Shown: in pieces, positions 6,260 to 7,758 of the stretch
How the letters are laid out: each line of letters starts with the position of its first letter
Numbering within the stretch: the first letter of the stretch is position 1
Assembly (NCBI GenBank): GCA_035439485.1
Contig: DAORKI010000141.1
Location: 1-7,758 of the forward strand
Direction of reading: 5' to 3'
Length of the DNA: 7,758 bases
Origin: CAIKXD01 sp035439485
GTDB lineage: Bacteria > Bacteroidota > Bacteroidia > UBA4408
Notes under the pieces: model-generated
The model's input: the letters and a program-made list of their open reading frames with translations, nothing else
Told to the model about the DNA's origin: nothing
Databases searched by the model: none
Translations under genes and position numbers: made by a program

Positions 6260-6925
6260 CTAAGAAGATTGAAACTTCTTTTTGTGAAATTTCTTTTTTC
6301 GCTTCCCAGATCCTCCGCCCATGCCTTGGTTGCTTTGTCCCTGCTGAATATTTCTTGTTTGTAAATCACTTCTATTAGCTAATCGCATTCCTTCCTTAAT
6401 CTTAATTTTTCCTTTAGATATTAATTGTAACTGATCAAAAATAACCTCATCAACCACATTGTCCTTGTTCCAAGTAATATAAAAACTCTTCATAACATTG
6501 GCAATAGTTTCAATAAAGGCATCTTTTAACTCACCTTCTTCCATTTCAACTGCTTTTTGAATCATATCTTCTACCACTTTGCCATAGTGTTTAAAACGAA
6601 TATTGTTTCTAGGATAAGGAACAATATTTGGCTTTGTGGTAAATGTTTCAGGACTCGGCTTTGGATATGGAGAGTCAACATCCAATTGAAATTTAGAAAT
6701 AATAAACAAATGATCCCAAAGTTTATGCTTAAAATCATTTACATCTCTCAAATGAGGGTTTAATTGACCCATCACATCTATAATGGCTCTAGCCACTTTA
6801 TTTCTTTCTTCACGATCTTGCACAGTGATAGCAAAATCAACCATTTTTTGAATGTTCCTGCCGTATTCAGAAATTATTAAAGGCGGCAAATCAGTGTTGT
6901 ATTCCAACGAGTTAATTGTAATCAA
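6260..6925 (-). CDS. DUF4290 domain-containing protein
   Basis: A conserved protein of Bacteroidota with no established function. The recognisable block is LEYNTDLPPLIISEYGRNIQKMVDFAITVQDREERNKVA (residues 7-45, key parts EYGRNIQ and DREERN), then LNPHLRDVNDFKHKLWDHLFIIS (55-77) and FKHYGKVVEDMI (101-112). It is mostly helical, soluble and without a signal peptide. Residues about 193-221 form a Gln/Gly-rich stretch followed by a very basic Lys tail, which suggests nucleic-acid or ribosome contact, though that is inference only. The listed start is a TTG at 6925. No ATG occurs in this frame back to the upstream stop near 6956. A second TTG at 6907 would give M-EYNT, closer to how I recall family members beginning. 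A strong promoter lies about 60 bp upstream, and cdd follows 25 bp downstream. Confidence 0.88.
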   Translation of the reverse strand: MITINSLEYNTDLPPLIISEYGRNIQKMVDFAITVQDREERNKVARAIIDVMGQLNPHLRDVNDFKHKLWDHLFIISKFQLDVDSPYPKPSPETFTTKPNIVPYPRNNIRFKHYGKVVEDMIQKAVEMEEGELKDAFIETIANVMKSFYITWNKDNVVDEVIFDQLQLISKGKIKIKEGMRLANRSDLQTRNIQQGQSNQGMGGGSGKRKKKFHKKKFQSS

Positions 6926-6987
6926 ATTGTAAATTTTAGGGTTAAAAAGACACTGTTAATGCAACAGTTCTTCGTCTTAATACATCA

Positions 6988-7018
6988 CAAATATAATAAA
7001 TTTGTGGTTGAAACCAAA
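6988..7018 (-). promoter_or_regulatory. Bacteroidota-type promoter of DUF4290-cdd
   Basis: On the minus strand TTTG (7018-7015) is followed after 19 bp by TATATTTG (6995-6988), a perfect match to the TTTG / TAnnTTTG consensus. The -33 box begins 15 bp after the stop of the PAP2-like gene, so the promoter fills the gap between the two transcription units. The expected start near 6981 leaves a leader of about 55 nt before the TTG at 6925. Confidence 0.72.
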
Positions 7019-7033
7019 TATTTATATTAATCG

Positions 7034-7654
7034 TCAAATGACATTGGCTATAAATTGACTTAAAGTACCAAGTAGAAACCCATAGTAAACTTCTATGGGC
7101 CGATGTGCTTTTAATTGCAAGCGAGCCCATCCAACAATGCCTGAAATCAAAAAGCTCAAAATTACGAAAAAAGTATAATCATAAAAACCTCCCAGTCCCA
7201 AAACTAAAAAAGCTCCAGTTACTCCTCCAATACCTACCATATGAGCACTTATCTTTATTTTGTAATTTATAATACCAGTAAAAAAAATAGCAATTGATGC
7301 TCCAAGCATTAACTGTGCAACTATAGGAGGTAAAGGCGCTTTGCTTAAGAGCCACCAAGTGCTTACAAAAAAAATAAAAGTAATTAAATAAGGAGAATTT
7401 CTCTCTTGTTGTTTATCAATTTCTATGGTGCTTACCAAGCCCATCTTTTTTAGCAGAAGTGCCGAAAATAGTGGCAATAAACAAGTGTTTAAAAACACCA
7501 AAGCATATATGAGCCATCCAATTTTATCATTAATTCTAAATACCGAATTATTAAGCAGTAAATACACTGCATAACTAGGCATAAATACTGGATGAAATAG
7601 GTAAGAAAAGAGTTTAGCTAGGAAATTCAAAAAAACAATGCTTAAAGCCTGCAA
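7034..7654 (-). CDS. Integral membrane protein, PAP2-like with degenerate active-site motifs
   Basis: The 206-residue protein has about five or six hydrophobic segments (about 5-35, 45-68, 89-104, 108-128, 139-156, 160-176) and should sit in the inner membrane. Its C-terminal part follows the type 2 phosphatidic acid phosphatase (PAP2) plan. KISAHMVGIGG (134-144) stands where PSGH is expected, keeping Ser136 and His138. ARLQLKAHRPIEVYYGFLLG (177-196) matches SRx5Hx3D, with Arg178 and His184 kept but Glu188 in place of Asp. The first motif (Kx6RP) is only hinted at by DKQQERNSP (80-88). It may be a lipid phosphatase with altered chemistry or a non-catalytic relative. The ATG at 7654 lies 39 bp after the rpoN stop, which suggests co-transcription. 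Confidence 0.85.
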   Translation of the reverse strand: MQALSIVFLNFLAKLFSYLFHPVFMPSYAVYLLLNNSVFRINDKIGWLIYALVFLNTCLLPLFSALLLKKMGLVSTIEIDKQQERNSPYLITFIFFVSTWWLLSKAPLPPIVAQLMLGASIAIFFTGIINYKIKISAHMVGIGGVTGAFLVLGLGGFYDYTFFVILSFLISGIVGWARLQLKAHRPIEVYYGFLLGTLSQFIANVI

Positions 7655-7693
7655 ATTAATATAAAAAAAATAAAACGAGTTAAAATTATTTAT

Positions 7694-7758
7694 TTATATT
7701 TCTTTCCTCATCCTGGCCACCGGAATATTCAATTGTTCGCGGTATTTTGCCACGGTTC
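7694..7758 (-). CDS. rpoN: RNA polymerase sigma-54 factor, C-terminal end only
   Basis: The last 21 codons of a gene running in from the right edge read TVAKYREQLNIP, then VARMRKEI and a TAA at 7696-7694. TVAKYRE is the end of the RpoN box (ARRTVAKYRE), the near-invariant helix-turn-helix segment that reads the -24 promoter element. The preceding partial codon ends in GA, consistent with the Arg before Thr. The short tail after the box has the normal length and character. Sigma-54 directs RNA polymerase to -24/-12 promoters that need an AAA+ activator. The rest of the gene lies outside the window, so its completeness cannot be judged. Confidence 0.9.
   Translation of the reverse strand, partial: TVAKYREQLNIPVARMRKEI

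Noticed and set aside
6942..7130. 62-codon minus-strand frame spanning the DUF4290 promoter and the PAP2-like gene end
   Set aside because: It overlaps a real gene in another frame and runs across a strong promoter; no recognisable protein.

Overview
The window comes from an AT-rich member of the Bacteroidota, probably an environmental or uncultured lineage. Four things point there: a C-terminal type IX secretion (T9SS) sorting domain on a secreted protein, a DUF4290 protein (a family known from this phylum), two promoters that fit the phylum-specific TTTG / TAnnTTTG architecture, and ribosome-binding regions that are A/T-rich without clear Shine-Dalgarno sequences. The species cannot be named from this stretch.

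Layout. At the left edge a radical SAM/SPASM protein gene runs rightwards and may be cut by the window start. It ends 8 bp from the convergent end of a gene for a secreted DUF4140/DUF4139 (MuiA-family) protein. From there to the right edge all confident genes lie on the minus strand. Reading in the direction of transcription (right to left), they are: the last 21 codons of rpoN (sigma-54), recognised from its RpoN box; a membrane protein with degenerate PAP2 phosphatase motifs; a strong Bacteroidota promoter; a DUF4290 gene; cytidine deaminase (cdd); a beta-helix protein with a T9SS sorting domain; about 1.18 kb without a convincing gene; a second strong Bacteroidota promoter; and the MuiA-family gene.

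How the genes fit together. rpoN and the PAP2-like gene are 39 bp apart and probably share a transcript. DUF4290 and cdd are 25 bp apart and probably share the promoter just upstream of DUF4290. The T9SS cargo gene follows cdd after 55 bp and may be read through or use a weaker promoter of its own. The MuiA-family protein and the T9SS cargo are both exported. The window carries no complete defence, mobile or biosynthetic system.

The least explained part is the gap at 2850-4025. It holds several palindromes: a tandem pair with TTGAT/ATCAA half-sites, a 16-bp perfect palindrome, and a nest of mutually exclusive inverted repeats around 3526-3631. It also holds two small ORFs, one of which looks like a bare signal peptide. 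These are candidates for regulatory DNA, a structured RNA or gene remnants; none is proven by sequence alone.
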